Part shown: positions 49,490 through 62,153 of the stretch, piece after piece
Layout: each line of letters starts with the position of its first letter
Position numbering within the stretch: position 1 is the first letter of the stretch
From: Theocolax elegans
Lineage: Eukaryota > Arthropoda > Insecta > Hymenoptera > Cerocephalidae
Length of the DNA: 64,000 bases
Assembly: GCA_026168455.1 (NCBI GenBank)
Contig: CM047431.1
Location: 53,318,029 to 53,382,028 of the forward strand
Direction: 5' to 3'
Notes under the pieces: model-generated
Told to the model about the DNA's origin: nothing
Database searches by the model: none
The model's input: the letters and a program-made list of their open reading frames with translations, nothing else
Made by a program: the position numbers and the translations under genes

Positions 49490-50595
49490 TTGACGATGAC
49501 TACTGTTAGTGATCTTGTAATTAGTGTGAGTTTTGAAGTCCTACAGTATAGCGACTATTTACGTTATGAACAATATACCGGAATTACAACAGATAGTCAT
49601 CCATCGGATACCGCCTACTTTACTAACACACTGAAGTTGAATGGCAGCACAGTTGATGATTTAAAAGCATTTTTTCGTGATGTGTACGCTCCTCTTGGTG
49701 AATTGCTCGCTTGGATAAATGGGCATGTTATCGATGCGCCAGTAGCTCGTTTAGCACTTGGTTTTACCAAGTACATAGCGTGCTGCCCTAATGCAGCATT
49801 TAGTTATTCAGTCCGGATGGGAAAATATACCAATGACCCAATGTACACTCCGCTAGCCAAGTATTATGTGATGATAACCGGGCACGGGCCCCGACCACGA
49901 TGCATTCCAGCATGTTGCGCTACATTTTCGGATATCGCAATGCCCGCACCAGCGGATAATCATAGGTCAATCATCATCGATGGGGATGGTGTACTACTGA
50001 TACAAGGTGGAGCGGCTGGGCAGTTCGATGTGTCCCCCGCCCTGGGTAATGCCCGGATGTACGTGACGGGTGTTTCACGTGCAACGGTGCATGGCGATAA
50101 TCACGTGGATGCAAACCTAACTGCAATGACATTAACGTATACTGATGGCCCCGGTGCAATAACGAATGGTGGTATTATAGACTTTACACGCAACGTTATA
50201 ACGGATGGTAAAAATACAGCTAAATTACAGTTTAGTAGAATCGTACCGGATTGTAACGAAGCAGTGGCATCGATAAACACAACCGCGCCTATTGAAAAAC
50301 CATTCAAACGACCTACGTTGGAAATTCCCAAATTCAACGGTAGCATTGGACAGTGGCTTCAATTTTCGTCACATTTTCAAAAGATACATGAAGATATAAC
50401 TATCAGTAAAGAAGATAAGTTACAATATTTGAAGCAAGCTATGGAAAAAGGATCGCAGGCGGAGAGTGTCGTACGGGGTTACCCTACGAACGCGGCAAAT
50501 TACGATAAGGCATTCTCCAAAGACGCAGGAGTAGAGGGCGCGAGAAATACAGATCGATTGACACGTCTACTTCAATTCTTAGAATCCAATTCTTG
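49490..50595 (+). CDS. Gag copy 3: intact 368-residue ORF with unassigned domain
   Basis: Continuous frame (TTG context, with an in-frame ATG two codons later) covering the unassigned domain (about 1-285), then the start of the Pao DUF1759-type region (IPKFNGSIGQWLQFSSHFQK) and, after the internal deletion, DAGVEGARNTDRLTRLLQF. In the domain the first half looks helical (LKAFFRDVYAPLGELLAWI; ARLALGFTKYIACCPNAAF) and the second half strand-rich (SIIIDGDGVLLIQGG; MTLTYTDGPGAITNG). I do not recognise a family; a captured viral capsid or nucleoprotein is only a hypothesis. Nearly identical to copy 5. It may be an open but unexpressed repeat unit. Confidence 0.55.
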
Positions 50596-53560
50596 AAGTC
50601 CTACAGTATAGCGACTATTTACGTTATGAACAATATACCGGAATTACATCAGAATAATATACAGAAGAATATAAAAAGCTTTGACGATGACTACTGTTAG
50701 TGATCTTGTAATTAGTGTGAGCTTTGAAGTCCTACAGTATAGCGACTATTTACGTTATGAACAATATACCGGAATTACATCAGAATAATATACAGAAGAA
50801 TATAAAAAGCTTTGACGATGACTACTGTTAGTGATCTTGTAATTAGTGTGAGTTTTGAAGTCCTACAGTATAGCGACTATTTACGTTATGAACAATATAC
50901 CGGAATTACAACAGAATAATATACAGAAGAATATAAAAAGCTTTGACGATGACTACTGTTAGTGATCTTGCAATTAGTGTGAGTTTTGAAATCCTACAGT
51001 ATAGCGACTATTTACGTTATGAACAATATACCGGAATTACATCAGAATAATATACAGAAGAATATAAAAAGCTTTGACGATGACTACTGTTAGTCATCTT
51101 GTAATTAGTGTGAGTTTCAAGTCCTACAGTATAGCGACTATTTACGTTATGAACAATATACCGGAATTACATCAGAATAATATACAGAAGAATATAAAAA
51201 GCTTTGACGATGACTACTGTTAGTGATCATGTAATTAGTGTGAGTTTTGAAGTCCTACAGTATAGTGACTATTTACGTTATGAACAATATACCGGGAATA
51301 CAACAGAATAATATACAGAAGAATATAAAAAGCTTTGACGATGACTACTGTTAGTGATCTTGTAATTAGTGTGAGTTTTGAAGTCCTACAGTATAGTGAC
51401 TATTTACGTTATGAACAATATACCGGAATTACAACAGAATAATATACAGAAGAATATAAAAAGCTTTGACGATGACTACTGTTAGTGATCTTGTAATTAG
51501 TGTGAGTTTTGAAGTCCTACAGTATAGCGACTATTTACGTTATGAACAATATACCGGAATTACAACAGAATAATATACAGAAGAATATAAAAAGCTTTGA
51601 CGATGACTACTGTTAGTGATCTTGTAATTAGTGTGAGCTTTGAAGTCCTACAGTATAGTGACTATTTACGTTATGTACAATATACCGGAATTACATCAGA
51701 ATAATATACAGAAGAATATAAAAAGCTTTGACGATGACTACTGTTAGTCATCTTGTAATTAGTGTGAGTTTTGAAGTCCTACAGGATAGCGACTATTTAC
51801 GTTATGAACAATATACCGGAATTACAACAGAATAATATACAGAAGAATATAAAAAGCTTTGACGATGACTACTGTTAGTGATCTTGTAATTAGTGTGAGC
51901 TTTGAAGTCCTACAGTATAGCGACTATTTACGTTATGAACAATATACCGGAATTACAATAGAATAATATATAGAAGAATATAAAAAGCTTTGACGATGAC
52001 TACTGTTAGTGATCTTGTAATTAGTGTGAGTTTTGAAGTCCTACAGTATAGTGACTATTTACGTTATGAACAATATACCGGGATTACAACAGAATAATAT
52101 ACAGAAGAATATAAAAAGCTTTGACGATGACTACTGTTAGTGATCTTGTAATTAGTGTGAGCTTTGAAGTCCTACAGTATAGCGACTATTTACGTTATGA
52201 ACAATATACCGGAATTACAACAGAATAATATACAGGAGAATATAAAAAGCTTTGACGATGACTACTGTTAGTGATCTTGTAATTAGTGTGAGTTTTGAAG
52301 TCCTACAGTATAGCGACTATTTACGTTATGAACAATATACCGGGATTACAACAGAATAATATACAGAAGAATATAAAAAGCTTGACGATGACTACTGTTA
52401 GTGATCTTGTAATTAGTGTGAGTTTTGAAGTCCTACAGTATAGTGACTATTTACGTTATGAACAATATACCGGGATTACAACAGAATAATATACAGAAGA
52501 ATATAAAAAGCTTTGACGATGACTACTGTTAGTGATCTTGTAATTAGTGTGAGTTTTGAAGTCCTACAGTATAGTGACTATTTACGTTATGAACAATATA
52601 CCGGAATTACAACAGAATAATATACAGAAGAATATAAAAAGCTTTGACGATGACTACTGTTAGTGATCTTGTAATTAGTGTGAGCTTTGAAGTCCTACAG
52701 TATAGCGACTATTTACGTTATGAACAATATACCGGAATTACAACAGAATAATATACAGGAGAATATAAAAAGCTTTGACGATGACTACTGTTAGTGATCT
52801 TGTAATTAGTGTGAGTTTTGAAGTCCTACAGTATAGCGACTATTTACGTTATGAACAATATACCGGGATTACAACAGAATAATATACAGAAGAATATAAA
52901 AAGCTTTGACGATGACTACTGTTAGTGATCTTGTAATTAGTGTGAGTTTTGAAGTCCTACAGTATAGTGACTATTTACGTTATGAACAATATACCGGGAT
53001 TACAACAGAATAATATACAGAAGAATATAAAAAGCTTTGGCGATGACTACTGTTAGTGATCTTGTAATTAGTGTGAGTTTTGAAGTCCTACAGTATAGTG
53101 ACTATTTACGTTATGAACAATATACCGGAATTACAACAGAATAATATACAGAAGAATATAAAAAGCTTTGACGATGACTACTGTTAGTGATCTTGTAATT
53201 AGTGTGAGTTTTGAAGTCCTACAGTATAGCGACTATTTACGTTATGAACAATATACCGGAATTACAACAGAATAATATACAGAAGAATATAAAAAGCTTT
53301 GACGATGACTACTGTTAGTGATCTTGTAATTAGTGTGAGCTTTGAAGTCCTACAGTATAGCGACTATTTACGTTATGAACAATATACCGGAATTACAACA
53401 GAATAATATACAGAAGAATATAAAAAGCTTTGACGATGACTACTGTTAGTGATCTTGTAATTAGTGTGAGTTTTGAAGTCCTACAGTATAGCGACTATTT
53501 ACGTTATGAACAATATACCGGAATTACAACAGAATAATATACAGAAGAATATAAAAAGCT
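50596..53560 (+). repeat. 131-bp satellite array 3, about 22.6 units
   Basis: Long uninterrupted array of the 131-bp unit. Private variants (GATCATG at 51225, GAGTTTCAAGTCC near 51111, a 1-bp deletion near 52380) recur in the same order in array 5, showing a segmental duplication. Confidence 0.95.
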
Positions 53561-54921
53561 TTGACGATGACTACTGTTAGTGATCTTGTAATTAGTGTGA
53601 GTTTTGAAGTCCTACAGGATAGCGACTATTTACGTTATGAACAATATACCGGAATTACAACAGATAGTAATCCATCGGCTACCGCCTACTTTACTAACAC
53701 ACTGAAGTTGAATGGCAGCACAGTTGATGATTTAAAAGCATTTTTTCGTGATGTGTACGCTTCTCTTGGTGAATTGCTCGCTTGGATAAATGGACATGTT
53801 ATCGATGCGCCAGTAGCTCGTTTAGCACTTGGTTTTACCAAGTACATAGCGTGCTGCCCTAATGCAGCATTTAGTTATTCAGTCCGGATGGGAAAATATA
53901 CCAATGACCCAATGTACACTCCGCTAGCCAAGTATTATGCGATGATAACCGGGCAAGGGCCCCGACCACGATGCATTCCAGCATGTTGCGCTACATTTTC
54001 GGATATCGCAATGCCCGCACCAGCGGATAATCATAGGTCAATCATCATCGATGGGGATGGTGTACTACTGATACAAGGTGGAGCGGCTGGGCAGTTCGAT
54101 GTGTCCCCCGCCCTGGGTAATGCCCGGATGTACGTGACGGGTGTTTCACGTGCAACGGTGCATGGCGTTAATCACGTGGATGCAAACCTAACTGCAATGA
54201 CATTAACGTATACTGATGGCCCCGGTGCAATAACGAATAGTGGTATTATAGACTTTACACGCAACGTTATAACGGATGGTAAAAATACAGCTAAATTACA
54301 GTTTAGTAAAATCGTACCGGATTGTAACGAAGCAGTGGCATCGATAAACACAACCGCGCCTATTGAAAAATCATACAAAAGACCTACGTTGGAAATCCCC
54401 AAATTCAACGGTAGCATTGGACAGTGGCTTCAATTTTCGTCATATTTTCAAAAAATATATGAAGATATAACTATCAGTAAAGAAGATAAGTTACAATATT
54501 TGAAGCAAGCTATGGAAAAAGGATCGCAGGCGGAGAGTGTCGTACGGGGTTACCCTACGAGCGCGGCAAATTACGATAAGGCATACAGTAGCCTGAAGAA
54601 TCGATTTGGTCGAGAAGATCTACTTGTTGAATTTTATACACGAGAGCTGCTTTCACTTGTTTTACAGAACGCTACGAGTAAAGGTAAACAAACAATTGTA
54701 TCAGAGGTTTACGACAAAGTATCAGCACATATCCGTGCGCTCGACGCTTGGAGTGACAACAAAGAATTGTGCAACTATGCTCTATCCGTTAGTGGAATCT
54801 TCCCTTCCCGCAGAAATTTTAAGAGCATGGCAACGTTCGAGTTTCTCCAATGACGCAGGAGTAGAGGGCGCGAGAAATACAGATCGATTGACACGTCTAC
54901 TTCAATTCTTAGAATCCAATT
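53561..54921 (+). pseudogene. Gag copy 4: longest open gag ORF (430 codons) with unassigned domain
   Basis: Open to 54853 through the whole unassigned domain and much of the DUF1759-type region, including YDKAYSSLKNRFGRED and VSEVYDKVSAHIRALDAW, which the shortened copies lack. The frame is lost near 54742 relative to copy 7 (CGACGC for CGAGACGC), so the end of the ORF (ELCNYALSVSGIF..) is out of frame. It then joins the satellite at the same point as copies 1, 2, 3 and 5. Confidence 0.7.
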
Positions 54922-55402
54922 CTTGAAGTCCTACAGTATAGCGACTATTTACGTTATGAACAATATACCGGGATTACATCAGAATAATATACAGAAGAAT
55001 ATAAAAAGCTTTGACGATGACTACTGTTAGTCATCTTGTAATTAGTGTGAGTTTTGAAGTCCTACAGTATAGCGACTATTTACGTTATGAACAATATACC
55101 GGAATTACAACAGAATAATATACAGAAGAATATAAAAGCTTTGACGATGACTACTGTTAGTGATCTTGTAATTAGTGTGAGTTTTGAAGTCCTACAGTAT
55201 AGTGACTATTTACGTTATGAACAATATACCGGAATTACAACAGAATAATATACAGAAGAATATAAAAAGCTTTGACGATGACTACTGTTAGTGATCTTGT
55301 AATTAGTGTGAGTTTTGAAGTCCTACAGTATAGTGACTATTTACGTTATGAACAATATACCGAAATTACAACAGAATAATATACAGAGGAATATAAAAAG
55401 CT
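54922..55402 (+). repeat. 131-bp satellite array 4, about 3.7 units
   Basis: Same length and variants as array 1 (TACCGAAATTACAACAG and ACAGAGGAATA in the last unit), with one base fewer near 55137. A duplicate of array 1. Confidence 0.95.
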
Positions 55403-56508
55403 TTGACGATGACTACTGTTAGTGATCTTGTAATTAGTGTGAGTTTTGAAGTCATACAGTATAGCGACTATTTACGTTATGAACAATATACCGGAATTAC
55501 AACAGATAGTCATCCATCGGATACCGCCTACTTTACTAACACACTGAAGTTGAATGGCAGCACAGTTGATGATTTAAAAGCATTTTTTCGTGATGTGTAC
55601 GCTCCTCTTGGTGAATTGCTCGCTTGGATAAATGGGCATGTTATCGATGCGCCAGTAGCTCGTTTAGCACTTGGTTTTACCAAGTACATAGCGTGCTGCC
55701 CTAATGCAGCATTTAGTTATTCAGTCCGGATGGGAAAATATACCAATGACCCAATGTACACTCCGCTAGCCAAGTATTATGCGATGATAACCGGGCACGG
55801 GCCCCGACCACGATGCATTCCAGCATGTTGCGCTACATTTTCGGATATCGCAATGCCCGCACCAGCGGATAATCATAGGTCAATCATCATCGATGGGGAT
55901 GGTGTACTACTGATACAAGGTGGAGCGGCTGGGCAGTTCGATGTGTCCCCCGCCCTGGGTAATGCCCGGATGTACGTGACGGGTGTTTCACGTGCAACGG
56001 TGCATGGCGATAATCACGTGGATGCAAACCTAACTGCAATGACATTAACGTATACTGATGGCCCCGGTGCAATAACGAATGGTGGTATTATAGACTTTAC
56101 ACGCAACGTTATAACGGATGGTAAAAATACAGCTAAATTACAGTTTAGTAGAATCGTACCGGATTGTAACGAAGCAGTGGCATCGATAAACACAACCGCG
56201 CCTATTGAAAAACCATTCAAACGACCTACGTTGGAAATTCCCAAATTCAACGGTAGCATTGGACAGTGGCTTCAATTTTCGTCACATTTTCAAAAGATAC
56301 ATGAAGATATAACTATCAGTAAAGAAGATAAGTTACAATATTTGAAGCAAGCTATGGAAAAAGGATCGCAGGCGGAGAGTGTCGTACGGGGTTACCCTAC
56401 GAACGCGGCAAATTACGATAAGGCATTCTCCAAAGACGCAGGAGTAGAGGGCGCGAGAAATACAGATCGATTGACACGTCTACTTCAATTCTTAGAATCC
56501 AATTCTTG
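55403..56508 (+). CDS. Gag copy 5: intact 368-residue ORF with unassigned domain
   Basis: Same architecture as copy 3, differing at a few residues (for example Ile for Leu at VIQYSD). Its 5' flank matches copy 2 and its 3' flank matches copy 3, so it lies at the boundary of two duplicated blocks. Confidence 0.55.
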
Positions 56509-59471
56509 AAGTCCTACAGTATAGCGACTATTTACGTTATGAACAATATACCGGAATTACATCAGAATAATATACAGAAGAATATAAAAAGCTTTGACGA
56601 TGACTACTGTTAGTGATCTTGTAATTAGTGTGAGCTTTGAAGTCCTACAGTATAGCGACTATTTACGTTATGAACAATATACCGGAATTACATCAGAATA
56701 ATATACAGAAGAATATAAAAAGCTTTGACGATGACTACTGTTAGTGATCTTGTAATTAGTGTGAGTTTTGAAGTCCTACAGTATAGCGACTATTTACGTT
56801 ATGAACAATATACCGGAATTACAACAGAATAATATACAGAAGAATATAAAAAGCTTTGACGATGACTACTGTTAGTGATCTTGCAATTAGTGTGAGTTTT
56901 GAAATCCTACAGTATAGCGACTATTTACGTTATGAACAATATACCGGAATTACATCAGAATAATATACAGAAGAATATAAAAAGCTTTGACGATGACTAC
57001 TGTTAGTCATCTTGTAATTAGTGTGAGTTTCAAGTCCTACAGTATAGCGACTATTTACGTTATGAACAATATACCGGAATTACATCAGAATAATATACAG
57101 AAGAATATAAAAAGCTTTGACGATGACTACTGTTAGTGATCATGTAATTAGTGTGAGTTTTGAAGTCCTACAGTATAGTGACTATTTACGTTATGAACAA
57201 TATACCGGGAATACAACAGAATAATATACAGAAGAATATAAAAAGCTTTGACGATGACTACTGTTAGTGATCTTGTAATTAGTGTGAGTTTTGAAGTCCT
57301 ACAGTATAGTGACTATTTACGTTATGAACAATATACCGGAATTACAACAGAATAATATACAGAAGAATATAAAAAGCTTTGACGATGACTACTGTTAGTG
57401 ATCTTGTAATTAGTGTGAGTTTTGAAGTCCTACAGTATAGCGACTATTTACGTTATGAACAATATACCGGAATTACAACAGAATAATATACAGAAGAATA
57501 TAAAAAGCTTTGACGATGACTACTGTTAGTGATCTTGTAATTAGTGTGAGCTTTGAAGTCCTACAGTATAGTGACTATTTACGTTATGTACAATATACCG
57601 GAATTACATCAGAATAATATACAGAAGAATATAAAAGCTTTGACGATGACTACTGTTAGTCATCTTGTAATTAGTGTGAGTTTTGAAGTCCTACAGGATA
57701 GCGACTATTTACGTTATGAACAATATACCGGAATTACAACAGAATAATATACAGAAGAATATAAAAAGCTTTGACGATGACTACTGTTAGTGATCTTGTA
57801 ATTAGTGTGAGCTTTGAAGTCCTACAGTATAGCGACTATTTACGTTATGAACAATATACCGGAATTACAATAGAATAATATATAGAAGAATATAAAAAGC
57901 TTTGACGATGACTACTGTTAGTGATCTTGTAATTAGTGTGAGTTTGAAGTCCTACAGTATAGTGACTATTTACGTTATGAACAATATACCGGGATTACAA
58001 CAGAATAATATACAGAAGAATATAAAAAGCTTTGACGATGACTACTGTTAGTGATCTTGTAATTAGTGTGAGCTTTGAAGTCCTACAGTATAGCGACTAT
58101 TTACGTTATGAACAATATACCGGAATTACAACAGAATAATATACAGGAGAATATAAAAAGCTTTGACGATGACTACTGTTAGTGATCTTGTAATTAGTGT
58201 GAGTTTTGAAGTCCTACAGTATAGCGACTATTTACGTTATGAACAATATACCGGGATTACAACAGAATAATATACAGAAGAATATAAAAAGCTTGACGAT
58301 GACTACTGTTAGTGATCTTGTAATTAGTGTGAGTTTTGAAGTCCTACAGTATAGTGACTATTTACGTTATGAACAATATACCGGGATTACAACAGAATAA
58401 TATACAGAAGAATATAAAAAGCTTTGACGATGACTACTGTTAGTGATCTTGTAATTAGTGTGAGTTTTGAAGTCCTACAGTATAGTGACTATTTACGTTA
58501 TGAACAATATACCGGAATTACAACAGAATAATATACAGAAGAATATAAAAAGCTTTGACGATGACTACTGTTAGTGATCTTGTAATTAGTGTGAGCTTTG
58601 AAGTCCTACAGTATAGCGACTATTTACGTTATGAACAATATACCGGAATTACAACAGAATAATATACAGGAGAATATAAAAAGCTTTGACGATGACTACT
58701 GTTAGTGATCTTGTAATTAGTGTGAGTTTTGAAGTCCTACAGTATAGCGACTATTTACGTTATGAACAATATACCGGGATTACAACAGAATAATATACAG
58801 AAGAATATAAAAAGCTTTGACGATGACTACTGTTAGTGATCTTGTAATTAGTGTGAGTTTTGAAGTCCTACAGTATAGTGACTATTTACGTTATGAACAA
58901 TATACCGGGATTACAACAGAATAATATACAGAAGAATATAAAAAGCTTTGGCGATGACTACTGTTAGTGATCTTGTAATTAGTGTGAGTTTTGAAGTCCT
59001 ACAGTATAGTGACTATTTACGTTATGAACAATATACCGGAATTACAACAGAATAATATACAGAAGAATATAAAAAGCTTTGACGATGACTACTGTTAGTG
59101 ATCTTGTAATTAGTGTGAGTTTTGAAGTCCTACAGTATAGCGACTATTTACGTTATGAACAATATACCGGAATTACAACAGAATAATATACAGAAGAATA
59201 TAAAAAGCTTTGACGATGACTACTGTTAGTGATCTTGTAATTAGTGTGAGCTTTGAAGTCCTACAGTATAGCGACTATTTACGTTATGAACAATATACCG
59301 GAATTACAACAGAATAATATACAGAAGAATATAAAAAGCTTTGACGATGACTACTGTTAGTGATCTTGTAATTAGTGTGAGTTTTGAAGTCCTACAGTAT
59401 AGCGACTATTTACGTTATGAACAATATACCGGAATTACAACAGAATAATATACAGAAGAATATAAAAAGCT
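56509..59471 (+). repeat. 131-bp satellite array 5, about 22.6 units
   Basis: Unit-by-unit duplicate of array 3 at a constant offset of 5,913 bp (5,911-5,912 after small deletions). Confidence 0.95.
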
Positions 59472-61534
59472 TTGACGATGACTACTGTTAGTGATCTTGT
59501 AATTAGTGTGAGTTTTGAAGTCTTACAGTATAGCGACTATTAACGTTATGAACAATATACCGGAATTACAACAGATAGTAATCCATCGGCTACCGCCTAC
59601 TTTACTAACACACTGAAGTTGAATGGCAGCACAGTTGATGATTTAAAAGCATTTTTTCGTGATGTGTACGCTCCTCTTGGTGAATTGCTCGCTTGGATAA
59701 ATGGACATGTTATCGATGCGCCAGTAGCTCGTTTAGCACTTGGTTTTACCAAGTACATGGCGTGCTGCCCTAATGCAGCATTTAGTTATTCAGTCCGATG
59801 GAAAAATATACCAATGACCCAATGTACACTCCGCTAGCCAAGTATTATGCGATGATAACCGGGCAAGGGCCCCGACCACGATGCATTCCAGCATGTTGCG
59901 CTACATTTTCGGATATCGCAATACCCGCACCAGCGGATAATTATAAGTCAATCATCATCGATGGGGATGGTGTACTACTGATACAAGGTGGAGAGGCTGG
60001 GCAGTTCGATGTGCCCCCCGCCCTGGGTAATGCCCGGATGTACGTGACGGGTGTTCCACGTGCAACGGTGCATGCCGTTAATCACGTGGATGCAAACCTA
60101 ACTGCAATGACATTAACGTATACTGATGGCCCCGGTGCAATAACGAATGGTGATATTATAGACCTTACACGCAACGTTATCACGGATGGTAAAAATACAG
60201 CTAAATTACAGTTTAGTAGAATCGTACCGGATTGTAACGAAGCAGTGGCATCGATAAACACAACCGCGCCTATTGAAAAACCATTCAAACGACCTACGTT
60301 GGAAATCCCCAAATTCAACGGTAGCATTGGACAATGGCTTCAATTTTCGTCACATTTTCAAAAAATACATGAAGATATAACTATCAGTAAAGAAGATAAG
60401 TTACAATATTTGAAGCAAGCTATGGAAAAAGGATTGCAGGCGGAGAGTGTCGTACAGGGTTACCCTACGAGCGCGGCAATTACAATAAGGCATACAGTAG
60501 CCTGAAGAATCGATTTGGTCGAGAAGATCTACTTGTTGAATTTTATACACGAGAGCTGCTTTCACTTGTTTTACAGAACGCTACGAATAAAGGTAAACCA
60601 ACAAGTGTATCAGAGGTTTACGACAAAGTATCAGCACATATCCGCGCGCTCGAAACGCTTGGAGTTACAACAAATAATTGTGCAACTATGCTCTATCCGT
60701 TAGTGGAATCTTCCCTTCCCGCAGAAATTTTAAGTGGATGGCAACGTTCGAGTTTCTCCAATGACGCAGGAGTAGAGGGCGCGAGAAATACAGATCGATT
60801 GATACATCTACTTCAATTCTTAGAATCCGAGGTTAAAAACGAAGAAAGAATCATGATGGCAGTCAACGGCTTTCCTGTTCAAAACGCGTATGATAAAAGA
60901 GATAAAGCTAAAAATACTAATGTAAAATCGGGATATTTCGCGGATCAAGCGACGGCTAGTGTATTATTATCGGCCGAAGGTAAACTTAAAAATTGTATAT
61001 ATGGTTCCGAAAATCACGATAATTCTATGTGTGAAAAGCCGAAAAAGTTTTCATGCGATATGCGTAAAATATGGTAAAAGAAAACGGTTGCTGTTTTCAA
61101 GTGATTAAAACGCGGACATCGATCAAAAAATTGTCGAGTTAAAATAAATGTAGTATATGCAACAGTGCTCATGCAATGCTTCTTTGTACAAATACGCGCG
61201 ATAGTAAAACTGTAACAAGTATTCAAGATGTACATAAGATAGATGGCTCCTCAGAAAGAACATTTACCGAGTACAATTTAGCCAACTTTTGTAATCTACC
61301 TGATGTTTGTTTACAAACCTTACGAGTTGTACTTTATTCAAATTCAACAGAAAGAGTCGTTCGAGCGGTAATCGACTGCGGTTCGCAAAGGTCATACGTA
61401 AAGTCGGACGTCACAGAATACTTAGAATATGAGTCGCTCGGAAACATTAACATTGCGCATTCTCTTTTCGGTGGAGTAAACACACAGGAACAACGTCACG
61501 ATATTTATTTAGTTCACGTGAAGAATTTAACGGG
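59472..61534 (+). pseudogene. Gag-protease copy 6: broken gag, zinc knuckle and protease start
   Basis: The unassigned domain has a TAA at 59541-59543 and a missing base near 59798; further shifts lie near 60477. Unlike copies 1-5 it continues past LLQFLESE into VKNEERIMMAVNGFPVQNA, then a damaged Cys-rich region (61030-61140). A protease-like segment at 61176-61553 follows, with the active-site-like VIDCGSQRSYVKSD. Here Cys stands where retropepsins have Ser or Thr. The coding match stops at about 61534, where a copy of the candidate LTR begins. Confidence 0.75.
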
Positions 61535-61547
61535 CATCTTTTCTATA

Positions 61548-61776
61548 TGTTGAAAATAAAATGTACTAGGCGTTATATATTGTATAGCTACGTTGCGAGC
61601 GCTACCTGGCGTGGTGGAAGAGAGTTTCCGCGACAAGAGTGACGAGCAAATATCGATTCGAGAAATGGAACGGATGAATTCTACCTCGGTACGCGACGGA
61701 TGTTCTGTATAGTGTGTAAAAACAAATAAAGACTAATTTTATATATAAAATTATAAATCTCCTTTTACTCAAGCCA
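61548..61776 (+). repeat. Candidate Pao/BEL LTR, copy 2
   Basis: Near-identical to 45073-45302, including AATAAAGAC and the CAAGCCA end. It lies inside the protease region of copy 6, so it marks either a nested insertion or the join of a tandem duplication. Confidence 0.55.
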
Positions 61777-61845
61777 GTGGCCCCAGATCCTGAATTATTT
61801 AAATGATTTTTAACATATGGCGAGCGTGACAGGACATTTGGGTTA

Positions 61846-62133
61846 GTGAAATGGGTATTCGATTTGCGGGAACGAAGAAAACGTGCATTTTATAACCTCA
61901 AAATGAAGACCGCGACGAAGATACGTAAAACTCAACGAACAGCGTTTACAAAATGTTTGAATATCTTTATCCAAAAAATAGCGTCAGTTGATACGCCATA
62001 CAATGAAAAAATCGTAAACTGGCAATTATTAGAAATGAAGATGTCGCAACTCGAAGACGCAAATGAAACGTGTTTTAATCTGGTTATGGAATCTGACACG
62101 CCCAAAACAGAAATACAAGCCGATATAGAATGA
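61846..62133 (+). pseudogene. Pao/BEL gag N-terminal coiled-coil region, copy 7
   Basis: Cleaner than copy 1: 95 codons with FDLRERRKRAFYNLKMKTAT, KCLNIFIQKIASVDTPYNEK and LLEMKMSQLEDANETCFNLV, ending in a TGA at 62131 just before the unassigned domain, which is in a different frame. Confidence 0.65.
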
Positions 62134-62153
62134 CACGAAGAATATAAAAAGCT

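Noticed and set aside
50101..50346. Minus-strand 81-codon frame repeated opposite each gag copy
   Set aside because: Antisense shadow of the conserved gag frame; it repeats only because gag does.
47034..59471. CRISPR-like regular spacing
   Set aside because: These are contiguous 131-bp direct repeats without unique spacers, in a eukaryotic retroelement context.
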